NCBI GenBank assembly: GCA_030141605.1 | Contig: JAQGDQ010002366.1 | Coordinates: 240,660-304,659 of the forward strand | Origin: Tubiluchus corallicola | Taxonomy: Eukaryota > Priapulida > Priapulimorpha > Priapulimorphida > Tubiluchidae | Direction: 5' to 3' | DNA length: 64,000 bases | Shown: positions 12,601 to 27,600 of the stretch, piece after piece | How the letters are laid out: every line of letters starts with the position of its first letter | How positions within the stretch are numbered: position 1 is the first letter of the stretch | Notes under the pieces: generated by a model | Databases searched by the model: none | Told to the model about the DNA's origin: nothing | What the model saw: the letters and a program-made list of their open reading frames with translations, nothing else | Program-made: the position numbers and the translations under genes

Positions 12601-15600
12601 TCATCCAGTTGAGCAACTTCACCTTGCAAAACATCTGGTATTTCATCATTCTCTTCCTCTTCATCAGATGAAGTCCTCTGACGTTTGGTAGGTGGTGAAG
12701 GTGCCCTGTGGATACAAAGTGAACTCTATTAGTTACTTGAAACAAAGTATGCTTTAAAAACATAGGCGCTGATCTTGTGGATATTAAAAGTTTAAAAATA
12801 TCATGTGAACAGTGTTAATATTAGTTTCACTCTGAAATTTAGTATAGGCATAAAAACAGTGGCCACGTGAACAATGTTTTACTAAGATGGTGGTAAGTCT
12901 GACCTAAGCAGCTACCTTGACTAAATGTAACTTTGACTAAATGACCAAAACCCAGTTTGAATAAAGAATCAAGGATTCACATTCTGTTTATCAAATTTCA
13001 GCCTTGTCCCAGGAAATAACAATGCCAAGTATCCAATAAAATGAAATTAAGATTTTTATTTAAAGTGGGAAAGGGTTAAAGGTATATGAAAAATTTGTCA
13101 TTAAAATGAATGATTGCTAAACAATAAATGCTTGGAGAGTCGTTATACAAGTGTGTTTGAGTGGCAGTGGCAAATGAAGACGACGACAAATGGGTTTTAT
13201 GTGGTACACCTATGAGTTCATCTTGGTGTGAACATCATACTAATAATGTTGTGGAAATTTTTACAGATAAATAAATACGTCATCAACATCATTATGTAAC
13301 TGTAATTGATAGGTATTGTTAATTGGTCAGCATTTCACGGAATGCAAACATTTGAACTAAATAAGTAGAGAAGGTTAAAAAAATCTACTCGTCTAGTGGG
13401 GACATGACATTTGGGCATGAGACATTGGGGTGCCAATGCCGACATAAGTTACATCCAAAGTGACTCGACCAATCTAGCTAGTCCTTTTTCAGTTGACAAC
13501 TAGTTATAAGCAACTAATGAACTAAACAACACATTCTATATCAGTTTCTTCTATAGCACACCAAACATACATTGAATATAGTACTGGATATAATACTAGT
13601 TAAATTACTGCACTAGTTGTACTCGCACTAAATTTTAATGTTGCATAGATTTTTTGTGATGCACATTTCTGTTATTTACTATTCTTGTGATGCACTAGAT
13701 TTTTTTGGAAATTAAATGCTTTTGAAATAAAGTGCTAATGTAAACTTGCACTGTGTTCTTCTACTTCGTTCATTTTAAAAGCCACACAAAAACTACCGAA
13801 TTAAAAAAATGCAGCCAAATGAATGATTTTAATTCTTATAACGTATATTACTGCATATGTGTAATTGTGGTGCAATCATGACTGTTAAAAAATATTTTGA
13901 CAATTTGGTTATTATAGTAAATCATAAAAAATTTATTTAACAAAAATGAAAAATTAGGTGTAAATTTTACTGATATTCTGTTCAAATGTCTTGTGCCAAA
14001 GTGTCACTTACCCTCATCTGACAGTTGAGTTAGGAAAAATACGGAAAAGCCAATTGTTGTTGTGTCAGTAATAGCTGGCATGTTGGATGTGTTGAGGGAG
14101 CTCTAGATAAATGCATTGGAAAGATTAGCAATTACAAGGAGTGTAAATAGCAGAGGGTACAGAAGCAAGCCATTTTGGGATCAGCATACATCCTGCGATG
14201 GTATTTGTAGGGCTTATAGAGCCCTGGATAGACTTCACTTTGCAAGTGATGATAAAACAGTTTCGGGGGTGTAATACATTAATAGCAATAATGTCCTCAG
14301 CAATTTATTTTAATAACAGAGTTTGTTTTCAATTTGCAGAGGCAGAGAGCACTAGCTCATCTCTAAGATTTTTACAGAATCATCATGAAAAAGCCAATAA
14401 GCATGTTTATGTACCTTATAGGTGGTCCACATAGTGCAGCAAGTGATGGACCAAACGTTCTCTGTAATGTATGGTTCAATATTGGCTTATTTAAATGAGC
14501 ATGTAAGGCATCCAGTAATGGCTGAAACATGTTCTGTTCTTGCAGACGATCCTGCTTTATCATTAGAACTGGAAATTGTGCTGTTTGCTGCTGTTGTTGT
14601 TGCTGCTGCTGCTGTTGATGCAGCAGCTGTTGTTGTTGGGACTGTTGCTGTTGCACTGGCTGTTGTGACTGGCTCTGTAAAAAAACAAGAATTTTGTTTC
14701 CTGTTTTAATAAAGAAATATGTATTTTTTAACATCACTAAAACATTTGGAGATTGATGAAAATTTACGACATCAGTAAAATTGGATCGTAAGCCTAACAA
14801 GTAATGTGACATGTTTACACCATTCTGTAAATTTGTATAAGGTGTTTTTTGTTGAATAGACTAGCAATTTTTATACAGTTTGACACTTCCCAAGACACAA
14901 ATAAAAAATTAAATGTATCAACGTAAAGAGTAAAGTGTGTTTGTACCCACTTAATCAAAACTAAAAAATATTTATTTGTTTAGAAAAAGACCTAGACTAC
15001 CTTAATAGCATAAAGTGCAGTACAACGCACTCCCAACACAGCATATGTTGCTCGCGAACCACGTACAAGTAATAATAGTAAGTTAGTTGTTTATGCATTT
15101 GCCTAACCCAGGTACGATTCTTATCATACTACTTTTGCAATTTTTCGCTCAAAAACTTAATCTAACAGGTTAGTAATATTACCAGTAATTGGAAACCCAG
15201 TTTCGCTGTACAGAAATGAAATTTACAGGTAACATAATAATCATCATTCTACTTTGTTACATTCCTATATACTGTTTACACAGTATTAAGTTTTGAAACC
15301 AAATGAAATCAAATAAACCTAACAATGTATCAAAATATTTCATTTTCTGGTAATTTTTGTTAAACATTTTTAAGACAATTAACAGTCAAAACAAGCAGTT
15401 GTTTAATATATAAAATTCTATGTTCCTCTATTGTCCTCTATTTAATACAGTAGGGCTCTCTGCATGCAATACTCATAAGTTTGACCCACTAATTGCTAGT
15501 TAAATTAATAACGAGTGTAATGCTAATTCACAATCTAAACTTATTTGTAACAGCCTTTGTGTTAATTGTTTTAATTTATTTTAATTACCACATCACAAAT

Positions 15601-18600
15601 TCATATATTTACAAGTTCTGTTCATTTTAATTCTAACAGCAGGCAATTTCATAAAACCCACAACTTTTTATTAGTTTCATTAACCAAACCATAAACCTCA
15701 AGCTGCATTCAAGCATGCAGATTGCACTACTTGAGATTTCTTAATGGTAGCTACACAGAAGATATCAGAAATTTAATTTACTTCTGCTTCACGACCTTAG
15801 AAAACTTGTATTACTTGAATAAAATTATTTTAAAATTGTTTGTGCATCTTAAAATATTGTAACCTGTAGATTAAAAGTGAAGGAATTTCTTTTTCTCATC
15901 CCTAGACTCTTAATTACAAAGTCAGCAGCAAAAAGTAATGCTTAGTTATGGAGGAGAGTGACACATAGTGCTGATATCAATGACTATAAAATTGATTAGT
16001 AGCATTTAGCCCGTTACACAGAATGCTGAACACTGCTTAACAGAAACAACTGCTTTATTAGAGTAAAAACATTAAAAAGCAAAACTGAATATACCTGATC
16101 TCTTAACAAGTCCATTTTTTCTAAAACTTGTTCACATTGAATTAAGACATGTAACTGGGTACGACGTTTAGGATTAGTTAAGAGTCCCAGTAAAGACTTA
16201 AGTTTGCTCTGGTCACGTTTGCCTTCTGCAAAAAATTCAGTTGCACTAGATTTTATTGTATAACGTCTGCAAAAAGTATTTAATACAGTCAATAATAAAG
16301 ATAAAAATCAGATTCTTCATCTTAAATTCAAATTTACATTCCATTTTAGTAACGTTACCCACTAAAATTCTTAATCAACAGTAAATATATTGTTTAGAGA
16401 AATGCTAAGTAATAACTGAATTGACTAAATAAAAGGTTGATTAGTAAGGAGTAACAAGACAGGGCAGTAACACACTTTTATTGAAAAGCTTATTACCTCA
16501 ATTCTAAATAACTCTAGAAAACTATAAGAATCTGAATGGTTGACGATAGCCCTTCACTTTGCTTATTGGCGCACACGTTAGGGTAAAAGATGCTAGTACA
16601 CTAAAGCAAAGTAAAATATGTCAGGGATAGAGATTGTGCAGGTTAGTACATGGTTTAAAAGAGGTACAAGTGGTTAAATGCTGATAAGTGTCAGAGTGCC
16701 CTTAGAAACATGGGGTGTTGGTGCTTCTACAAGAAGGTCTTAGGACTTAATAATTAAATTTTAATTACTTTCTGTCTTAAAAAATCTTCTATCCCATTAA
16801 TATGCATGGTGATTGATCACAATATGTCAAAGTAAATGCCCAGTTGATTTTCAAATAACATTCAACTAACACCATTCGACTCACTTCCTCACAAAATTTA
16901 ATTGACGTACCACAAGCCATGGCATAGCAACATCAAACAGACATATACAATTGCGATGTTGCAAACCTCGAGTTAAACATTTTCCCAACCATGTACTTGA
17001 TTACTTGCTGGAGGTAAGTAACCAAAACTGAGTTTTTCTCTCAAGCATTTCGAGTTTGTCTGTTTTTACCTTACCTTTTCCATCTCCTTTCTCAGACTGT
17101 GCAATTAATTCTTGTAGTGGCTCAATATACTTTGATAACTGCTGAAGTTTGTCCCAGTAAGCCTGTTCCTCAGCAGAAGGCGGAGCTGGACTTGCACTCT
17201 GTGCTCCTGAAACTTAATATATCAATTATTGCACTGTGGTCAGATGTATGCACATCCTCCCTGCACAAAACTAATAACCAGAAGCGGAATCCCAATAGCA
17301 ACTTGGCAAGAGACAATATTAAATCCATTTATTAACGAAATTGAACGATGCTTAACTTTAACTGATAAGTATATGCTGTGACTACTCAGCCCATCCAATC
17401 CAATTGTTCTCCTAATAGTGTTCTTCTCAACATTCCAAAAAATACTGGACATACAAATCGTAGTAACATTAACAATATAAAATAACAGTAGTAGCAATAC
17501 TTTTGCTGACTATGAGCTCTTGATTATGTATAACAGAGAATATTATTCAACTTGCTTTTTCCTTTAACTAAATCTAGTACAATTTCCTCTAATCTGAAAA
17601 AAATCATCCAGTTGTAACATTTATTTACTTTGAGACCAGCAACAAATTATTTGCAATTGGCAAAATAAATTAGAAATGCAAAAAAATTGTTCCTCCAATC
17701 AGAGTGAAACGTAGTTTTCAGCATTAGGGCAAGAAAGCAGTATACAACAAAAAAGCTTTACTTTCTCAGACTTTCACAAACATTTATTGTACAAACTACG
17801 ATATATTTACGTGGAGTGTTCAGCATTCCAGCACTGGGTGAAGGCACAGGTCGTCCTATACCACCAGCAGGTGACAGTGCAGTGCCTGGGCCCGGCGAAG
17901 GTGTTGGGCCCATATTAGGGCTTGGTGATGGAATCATTTGTGATCTGGAAGTAGAATATTATATTTCTGGTACTTAGAGCACTTAAAACAGCCCTATTGC
18001 AAATATAATTAAACTCGAATACACATGTTAATCTTTACAAATCATGTGGCAGTTAGGGAACAATTTTTACATTTGTCAGGAACCATTTTTGTGACTACCG
18101 TACTTGCATAATTATCCTATTACATCAATAAATCTGACCAGAATGTAAAGAATGGTAAAGAATGTGCTTTTCAGCTCAGTAAGCAATACGCCGTATAGTG
18201 TGGGAGCTACAGTAAAAGAAAACAAAAGAAAAGAACTAGGGATAAAGCTAAAGAAGAATAAAGGACAACAAGATATTAAATATCAACACATTACTTGTGT
18301 CTGAAGTAATATGTTGAGAAATATGGAGATTTCTCACTGGAGAACTTTCTTTAGTGCTTAACTATTAAATAGTGGGGATGCAACTGAGGAAACAACAAAA
18401 CAACAACACGTTGCATTCCATTAGGTTTTAATAAAACCAAGCTTCCTAGCTTCATTTTATGCTCTCACTTTTAAAACAGGAAAAAATACAAGGCTTCTAT
18501 TTAGTATTCAAGATGGCTACCAAAAATACAAAAATGATATATTTTAGCAGCTCACTAACCAAAAGAAACAAATAGCCAAATCTGTTTATGAGTCAAGAAA

Positions 18601-21600
18601 AATATTAAACTCTTTAGTGATGTCACCAATGATTTAAAAACTTCTAGTGCTAGAATGGAAAAAATGAAAAAATACTATGACTCAGTAAACCAGGTATTCA
18701 AATCACTTCAAATAAACAGCTAAATCTGCATTTTTTACGTTTTGGGTTGAAGGAAAATAATTTTACTAAATTTACTACTGATGTCAGCAAGGCTTTAAAA
18801 GGTTAAGATAGCTACCAAGAAACAAAAACAAGATTAATAAAGCAATTTGTAAGCTAAATGTTTCATTTATCAATCATGTATGAACTGCATTTGGATTTCA
18901 ACAGAAAAAAGTTAATTACAGATTTACGGATATGTGAATAAATTATTACATTGGCAAAATTTTTACCCTATGGAAGGTGGCTGCAGTGACTGTGGGCCAG
19001 AAGCAGGAGAATGACTCGTTAAACCAGCGGGTGATATTGTAGAACTGAATACTCCCTATAAAAATAATATGAACTTATAAAGCAATAGCAAAACCAAAAT
19101 TTCTAGTACAAAGTAGACTTCATATAAGATAATAATTGCTTATTAATAATGGAAAATAAAAAAAATAAAATCATGAACAAAATTGAATATTATTAGCTTT
19201 ATAGTAAAAGACAAGTTCTTTGATGTTTCTCCTTTTTCGATAAAATAAAAAATTATAGTAAGAACTATTTGTCAAGAAAAATGTTTGACTGCTGAGCAGA
19301 CAAGAAAATTGGATCATAAATATGATACCTTCAATATAAATTACAAATCCAAAATAGAGCATATGGAAACATGGGTTTATTAAAAAATTGTATGTTTTTG
19401 TCAACCTGAGCTACATTCGGTGCAGTTCCAGGTGGAGCCATCTGCTGCTGTACCATCTGTTGAGGAGACAGCTGGTATTGTTCTGGGGGTGGTGCACGTT
19501 GAGCTGGAATTTGGGCTCTCTGAAAATAATACACAGATGTATAACATTGAAAAACACAAAATCAAGTAAAATAATTGCTCAAGGTGCAACTAAACTGCTT
19601 GTGAAAAAAGGTTTTCTATTTTGCCTTTTGCACTGAGCAATATAGTAAGAAAATAACGTTCAAGTATCACCTAATAATAGTAGTATTTATAAACACTTGT
19701 AGTTTAGCAAGTTTTGAATCAAGTAGTGCTAATGCCACCCAAAGCTCCATATTAGGACATATAGATTAGGTGGCGCTATCTGTAAATCTGCAATTATACA
19801 AAACTTGAGTTGATCATCTTCGTCCCACTAAATCTGGTGAAAACTCCACCAACTTTGGTAAATGAAACGATTGGATCTTGAAACGAGGCAGACTGCATCA
19901 ATACAAACTGAAATGAATCAAAACCCAAATCTGATTCATCAAAATGGGTACTGTGATTAATTTCATCAGATTTTTGGTTCAAAACCACATAACGTAGGTG
20001 GCAGAAATAGGTGTTTTATGAAGCAGTGTTACCACTAATCAACAATATACGTGCATTCCACGTAGTGTCTTCAGAGAGTGCTTTGATATATGTTTCTGTA
20101 ATAGAGGAATTAATATTCACCACAAAAGAAAGCAGAAAAATCAAAGTTATCTCATTATTTTTCTACATAACTGAATCAACTGGAGCACATAATCTAGTTA
20201 AAATCATGGGCTAAGCACAGATACCAGGATGGATCAAAGCCAATAATTATAACAAAAATATTCTGTTATTACCTGCATGTGCATTACCTGTCCTGGTGGC
20301 ATCATTGCCACACCTTGAACCTGCCCCCGGACTCTTGTTAACAAATGATTTCTCATTTCTTGAAACTGTTTCCGCTGCTGAGGATTTATTGGGCTCATAA
20401 CTAAAAACAAACAAAAAAAACATTCAAAACAAACTACCAAAGGTATATTAAAGTACGATTGCGGAATGCAGCATTGAAAAAGTTCTAAATTTGAACTCAC
20501 CACATCTTGAACCATGTCTGTTTTTGAACCAGAAGACAAGTGCAAATCAAAAAGAATACAGACTCGTCAGTCGTCAAGGTCGCACGCAATGCCAACACTG
20601 CACACATGTAAGCCAGCAAACACACACACAAAAACTAACACTTGGAAAACCTGGATTGGTTGAAAACTTATTAGAATTGATTAAAATCTCCTTGATCATG
20701 TGCAGCTGTGTGGTTCAGTAGTCATGGCTCTTGCCTGATAATCCAAGAGTCTTCCTTACAGCCAAGAAGTTCTATTTCAAATGTTTAATATCATGGCTTT
20801 AATCCAATCACTGCAATTAAGAACATTAATTGAAAAATAATTAACAGTTTTATGCATACCTGCTCTTGGAGTAGGATAAATGTTGGGCTGAGGCTGTGAC
20901 TGGATAGGCACAACACTTGGTGGACCTTGCATGGACATTGTACTGTGAGAAACTTGTCCCTGCAACTGATGACCTTGTAATGTACTACTCATGTTTGGCT
21001 GCTGGTTTGATAAAGATGTCATCACATGGTCCATTTGTGGCTGTGACATATTAGTAATAAACTGATGTTGCTGTTGCTGTTGCTGCATTGTGTTCATTGC
21101 ACTTGGTTGAGATTGAGTTTGAACTGGAACCTGCTGTTGACCATGAATGACCATATTTTGTAGCGACTGGCCTTGCATTCCAGGCTGTGGCAGCACTCCC
21201 TGCACACCAACCATAACTTGCTATATAATTTTGAATACAGGCAAATAAAATAATGACAGCAAGTTATTTTTATGTAAGTAAACCCTAAATTTGAAAATTC
21301 AGAAACGTTTACTTTATCTAGAAACATTAGTTTACTTTTATAAACATTTACATTTGTTTGTTTATCCAAGTTTAACCACTTTTGCTGAAAATCACATTTT
21401 TGTTATGTAGATCCACACTAATCACACAAAATCACACTAATTTTTGATTTATAATTGCTTAGCGATCATACATTGAATATTTCAAAAAACAAATGTCCCT
21501 TTCTCGCTCCTTGGGGTGGGTGCTACCAAAACACGTTTTATAGCAAAATCCTGGAGGAAATTTTGACACACACTGAAAACATCATCCGTCTCAGTACTTG

Positions 21601-24600
21601 CCTCTTCTGAATAGACCATAACCTGAACAACAACCTGCCTAAAAGTTTTTGGCAGTAAGTGAATTCTGAATTTGGAAGCCAGTTTTAATGTAGTTCAGTT
21701 GCATTAAATGCTGGAAGAACAGACGAACAGACAACTTTAAATTAGAATTCAAAATCTCAAATTATTAGCTTTTCTGCATTTCATGTTCCTGTCACATTAA
21801 TTATGAATACAAACTTGTTCTGTTCTGGAATTGTTCTGGAAATGTTCAAAAACAATCTTGATACTTCAAGTAGTGTATTTAGTCAACTTTTCATGTTCAC
21901 ATTAATTTTGTGAGCAATTTTCTGAAATGCTTAACCCTCTCCGACCAGCAACCATTTTTGCACACAGATATAAATAAATACAGAAGAAACGCTACTGTTT
22001 TTTAATATATTGGTTTAGGGCTGTAAAGGACAACGATTGCAGCGATGCAGTAAAAAGCAATCCAAGAAATGGGTTGTTCTTGTACCTAAGGACTTGCAGA
22101 GAAGGATCAGAAATCAGAAAATCACAAACATTAACTAATTTAAGATTACATTAAATACCTGCGGCATTGCAGCTGCCATACTAGTAATTGGACCAGTAAC
22201 TCCGCCTCCTCGCTGAGCTAATGTGTGTAATGCACTCATTGGATCTTGTGCATTGCCTGTTGACTGGCTCGAGGAAAGATTTCCCATTGTACCAACATTA
22301 GGTTGCATCTGATCCAGCATTGCCGTGCCACTTTGTCCTTGCTGTTTCTGCACATTTTCTGCATAATATAAAAATACGAATTCAGTAAGAAGTCAGTTAT
22401 GCCAGAAGCACACGTCCCACAAATCTGACAAAAAATGAAAAATGCAACTTGAGATTTTTTAAATGAAACAAAGGCACAAAAATAAAAATAAGTGTGTGTG
22501 TGTGTGTGTATGCATTCAAGTTCTGGGATCAAGTCCTGGTTGGTCCACAATTTTTCAGCACTTCTTTCTTCAGTTAATTAGCCAATAGGGCAATTGTTAC
22601 AATGAACGCATGCGCGTTTCTCCTTATGCATATGTGCATACATGAGTGCTTTCAGGTGTACGTGTGTGTGTGAGGCATAAGAATGCGCGCACCTTGCATA
22701 AGCGTGCATGCTTGGCTATTTTCTCAAACATTTATTCATAATTATAGGCTTGCAACATATCAAACAAATAATCATTTCGTAAAATGTTCCTCTTTTATTC
22801 TAAAGTAACTGAAAATACACAAAGACCAAAAAGAGAACAAGTTCAAAGATTTGAATTATTAGACGAGAAACTGGAGACTGCAGATCAAAAATACTGGCTC
22901 TGTCAGTAGATGCAAAATTTGTTCAAGTATATTTGTTTGCAGATTTAGGTTTCTTTTTTTACAAAATGACGTCAACGATTGAATTCAAGCAAGCAAACAG
23001 AAAGAATGTCAATGCCAGTATTCATTCTAGTATGTTCACAGCTTTGTGATGATCAGTTGTAAATTGATGAAGCCCAAGACTTTTTTCAAAATGATGTTAT
23101 TACAGCCATCTTGAATTCAAGGTGGTAGATGAAAAATTTGACTCTGTCAATCAATGCAGAGTTTGTTCTAATATATTCCTATACAGTTTCATGACAGTCC
23201 ATTATGAACTGGCGGCCTTGGTCTTTTTTTGAAAATAATGTTATCGCCGTCGTCTTGAATTTAAAATGGCAGGTCGCAAATATGATTCCGTCAGTTGATG
23301 TAGAATTCTTTTTAGAGCATCCTTTTAATGTTTCACGACGATTAGTGGAAAAGTTCTCGCCGCCATATAGCAAATCCGACTCCATAAGGCGATGCAGAAC
23401 TCACTCTAGTATACTCCTACCAGTTTAAAGTTGCATGACGATCTGTTGCGAAATGGTGAAACATTATGTTTTTCCAAAAAGAATGTTATCGCCACTATCT
23501 TGAATTCAAAATTGCAGATCAAAAATTCACTGAAGTCTGCTTCTGTAAAGTTTTGCAACAATACATTGGAAATTGGTAGATCCTTAGGCTTTTTTCCAAT
23601 ATAGTGTTATCACAGCCAACTTAAATCAAAAAATTCAAATCGGAAATCCAACTCTGTCTTCCCATGCAGAATGCGTTCTAGTATATCAGTGTGATGTTTC
23701 ATGACAATCCATCGCAAACTGGTGGAGTCTTAGGCGTTTTTAAAGACTCTACAGCAAGAACTACAACAACAACACCACCATCCAGAAAAGCAGCGATTTG
23801 GGTGGAATCTCTTGGCTGGTTGTTTTTTGCAAAAATTTTGGGAGGCCCGTTTCTATGTGGGATGCTCCACTTTGTTACATGTTTAGCATCTACACATGCT
23901 AGTTTGTTAAATTAATTTCCAGAATGGCAAACATTTTTGAACAAACAACATGATGGTGACAACAAACAAAAGTTTGACAGTCACAAAGCCATAAATAATT
24001 AAGTAGACCCTACTATATAATCAGAAATATTTTACAGTATTATAAGTATTAAACTATCAAATAGTTTAAACAAACCTTTTTATGTAATGACTATTTAGCA
24101 TACACACATTTTGAAAACGATTCTCTAAAAGTGGAAACCTTAACTGAGGGAAACATTACAACAACTAATATTCCCAAATTTTTTTGAATAACTTTAGTGC
24201 CAGAAACAAACTTCATTTAGCTGCTAACAAACCTTCACAATATTATGTGCATACACATAGATCTCAACAAATAGGTCCAACTCGGATAATGCATGATAAA
24301 TAGATACTTACTATTATATTCTCGAAAATGAATTATGAGACGTGCTATAAACTGCAAATATTCTTCCTGAAAAATTTCAAATAATCAGTATAATAAAATT
24401 GATATTCCAGTACTTTAGAGTTAATAGTAATATTCCACCATTAAACAACACTATAGTTACATATAACTAGGACCTGCCAAATAGTAAGATAAAATAAAGT
24501 AATAAAAAATAAATATGCAAATTTATATCAACTCATATGCAGATAAATAGCAATAAGCTAGTGAATTAGTTTTAAATTTATGTTAGATATTTCACGAACA

Positions 24601-27600
24601 ATGAAATTATTTCTATTAGCTGTACAAATTAGAGTCAGCAATGACAAAAAAATTACAGTCACGCTGCTAAGCAACCGACGAAAAAGTTAAAAATAGCTAA
24701 AAGATTTTTTTGAATATTTGTACCACAAATTCTATAGCAATAACTTTATTGATGCTGAATATGCTTTTTCTTGCGGGAGTCGTATACCACAACTCAGGTG
24801 TTAAATATTTTTGGAAAAATGTAGCTTCAGTTTGTCAGCGTTGTTCGAATTTACACAATTTTAAGAAATAATTTTTGGAAGTTATAGTAAACAAAATAAT
24901 TTGTATTCTAAACTATAAGTAATAAACAGTTACACCAACGAACCAGTAAACATAGTTATAAAAAATTTCGACCGGATTAACAGGATTAGCTTTGATTCCT
25001 ACCTAATAAGTCTTTTTGGCATAATAACCTGTTTATAGTGTAGAAATCACAAAATTTGATATACTCTGCATTTAAACTTTATTTACTTAACTAGTGTAAA
25101 AATTGTTTAAATTGAAAGGAAATTGTGGATTGTACCACGCTGATTTCAATTGCATGTAGCTTTATAACAGATGTATAAATCATCTAATTAATAATGGATA
25201 AAAGAAACAAAACCAATGCACCTTTGTCTGCGCCTTGTTGAAAACATGCGTCTCCATCTCGACTGGTGATTTGTTGGTTGGGTTTTTTGACTGCTGCAAT
25301 GCTTCCTCTCTATAAGATAGTTAATACTAAAAGTTAAAATGGGATTATTCATTTGTATATATGCAGTTACAAGCTGAGATACAACACTCATTGTCTAGCC
25401 TGCTTCATGTATTAGCAGATATTTTTTAATATTAGCTAATATTTTTCTCGTAGGCTGTACCAGCGATGTCAGTTTAATTATGTTTCTTATTTAGACAGAC
25501 TGTCGGAACTAGAACTGCAGCCACTCGAATTGAGACGCATTGTCTGTGATCTTAAGATGATATACAAAATTTGTCATAAAATACAGGGTTTAAGTTTTGA
25601 TGATTTTTTCCAGTATGCTTTAACCATTCACTTGCATGGTCACAGCTTTAAACTGTTTACAGTTTTCTCGAGATTAAACGTATCAAAATTTTCATTTGCT
25701 AACAGAGTTGTAAACATTTGGAATGCTCTAGACTCTCACGACGTGCTCGCTACCAGTTTGTCGGTTTTCACTAAAAGATTAGCTAATATTAATTTACTGC
25801 CCTATTGCAACTTTATCCGAAACATGTAACATTGTCATTGGCATAATTGGCTCTCTCCAAATCGTATTATTGTATAAAACGTGTTGTATATAGTACATAA
25901 TTCATATTTAGGTACATTTTGTTAGGAGCTTTTTAATGAGAGATATTCAATTTTAGGGACTTGTTTTTATAAATTTTATTTTTGCGCATCTTTTTATGTT
26001 TTATAGGATCAGCATAAGTGTGCATGCGCCTGCTGATTCTTTCTTTTATATAATTTTAATATATGTAGAAATGTCAAACAAACTAAACTAAAAAGATGAA
26101 CCAAGTGACATCTTAACTAATCATGCTAGCAAATTTTGAACTCATTGGATGAATGTTATTGGGATTGAAAAAGGCGTGACGGACAGGGTGAATGAATCAC
26201 CACTTTTCTCTAGTACATGAAATTTCGAAAAACTGTTGTGACAATTAAGTATCACAATTAACACACTCACAACCACTACAACGATAATTAAGTAACATAA
26301 TAAAAAATACAATTATAATTGTAAATAGAACACTACCTACTTTTATAGACAAGTATTATAATAACACTTAAATCGGACAGATTTTGTAATATATAATAAA
26401 CAGCTTAAAGTAAATTAAGATGAGATGACTAGCCACATAACTTAAATAAAATTAACAACCATGTAACACAATTTAAGAAAAAGAGAAAGAATTATTAAGC
26501 ACATATTATTAAGCTACAGTTAAATTTTGAAGACATAATATACGTTTGCATATCATACATAAGCAGATAATTAACAGAGTCAGACAGATCATTGGATCTA
26601 CAATAATGGAAGAGGTTATATATAAATTTATTTAATATACTGAATTATACTTCTTTTATATTATACATCTCACTAGATGTTGTTATGTTTGTTATGCTGT
26701 GTTGCTATGTTTTTTTGTATGTTTTAAATCTTCAATAATCTTTAAAATCTCTATTTTTCACTGACGGAGCAAGTATTAAAATTGACATAAGGTTAGAAGA
26801 ATAGTAGCTATTTTAGTAAGAAAAGGTAAGTGCATACTATTACATACAGAGCATTTCAACAAAAAATGTGCTGGAGTTTTAACCTGTAGATCACATTTAT
26901 TACATATGGGTGACAAACATTAAGTGCGCTTGTAAAGAAATTTGAAGCATGTGTACCTAGCACATTCGACATAATAAAGCAGCAGCATACCTACTTCATA
27001 AAAATAATAAGGTTCAAGTGGAGGACGTTTCAACATTTTAACTAATGCCTTTTTAAAACTACTGATTGATGACTTGTGTCGAATTCGTCAGGCAACCTAT
27101 TCCATAAATTAATACACGATGGATGAACGAGCTGCATTGAAAGATCATATTAAATATATTTCACCAACATTAATGACTTAGAATTACAAGGACAATACAC
27201 AGTTCTTTCATATACTCGAAGTGCCAGAATAGAAGTTAAATAGAAATGGGCAGCATCATTAACAATTTTACAGAAAAGGACATTTTGTGAATATATCTTT
27301 TATTAGACATAGTTTCCCATGACAAATCGTCCAAAAGTCTTTGGCTAATTATGCACCACTGAAAAAAACCTGCAACAATTAGGGTTGTAGAATAATGTGT
27401 TTCTTCAATGGATGAAGCGTAGCTTTCAGTACAATTATCCCAAAATACAATTACAATACTCTAAAATTGTGATTTTTCTTTGTCTTTTCTACAAAATATT
27501 TTTACTTCAAAAGTGTTTATGATTTGTGCAGTAATATTTCTTAAATATTACTCTATTTTAGCTCATTTTCACAAATCACTGCCAAAAACAATAAATTAGA

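Noticed and set aside
14422-14709. Ala/Val-rich + frame of 95 codons
   Set aside because: It is the antisense of the polyQ-coding MED15 exon 12.
20705-20775. Functional tRNA gene
   Set aside because: The T-arm and acceptor stem do not form. It is at best a decayed tRNA-derived SINE.
25530-25829. 99-codon + frame as a host gene
   Set aside because: It is the C-terminal end of a LINE reverse-transcriptase ORF.
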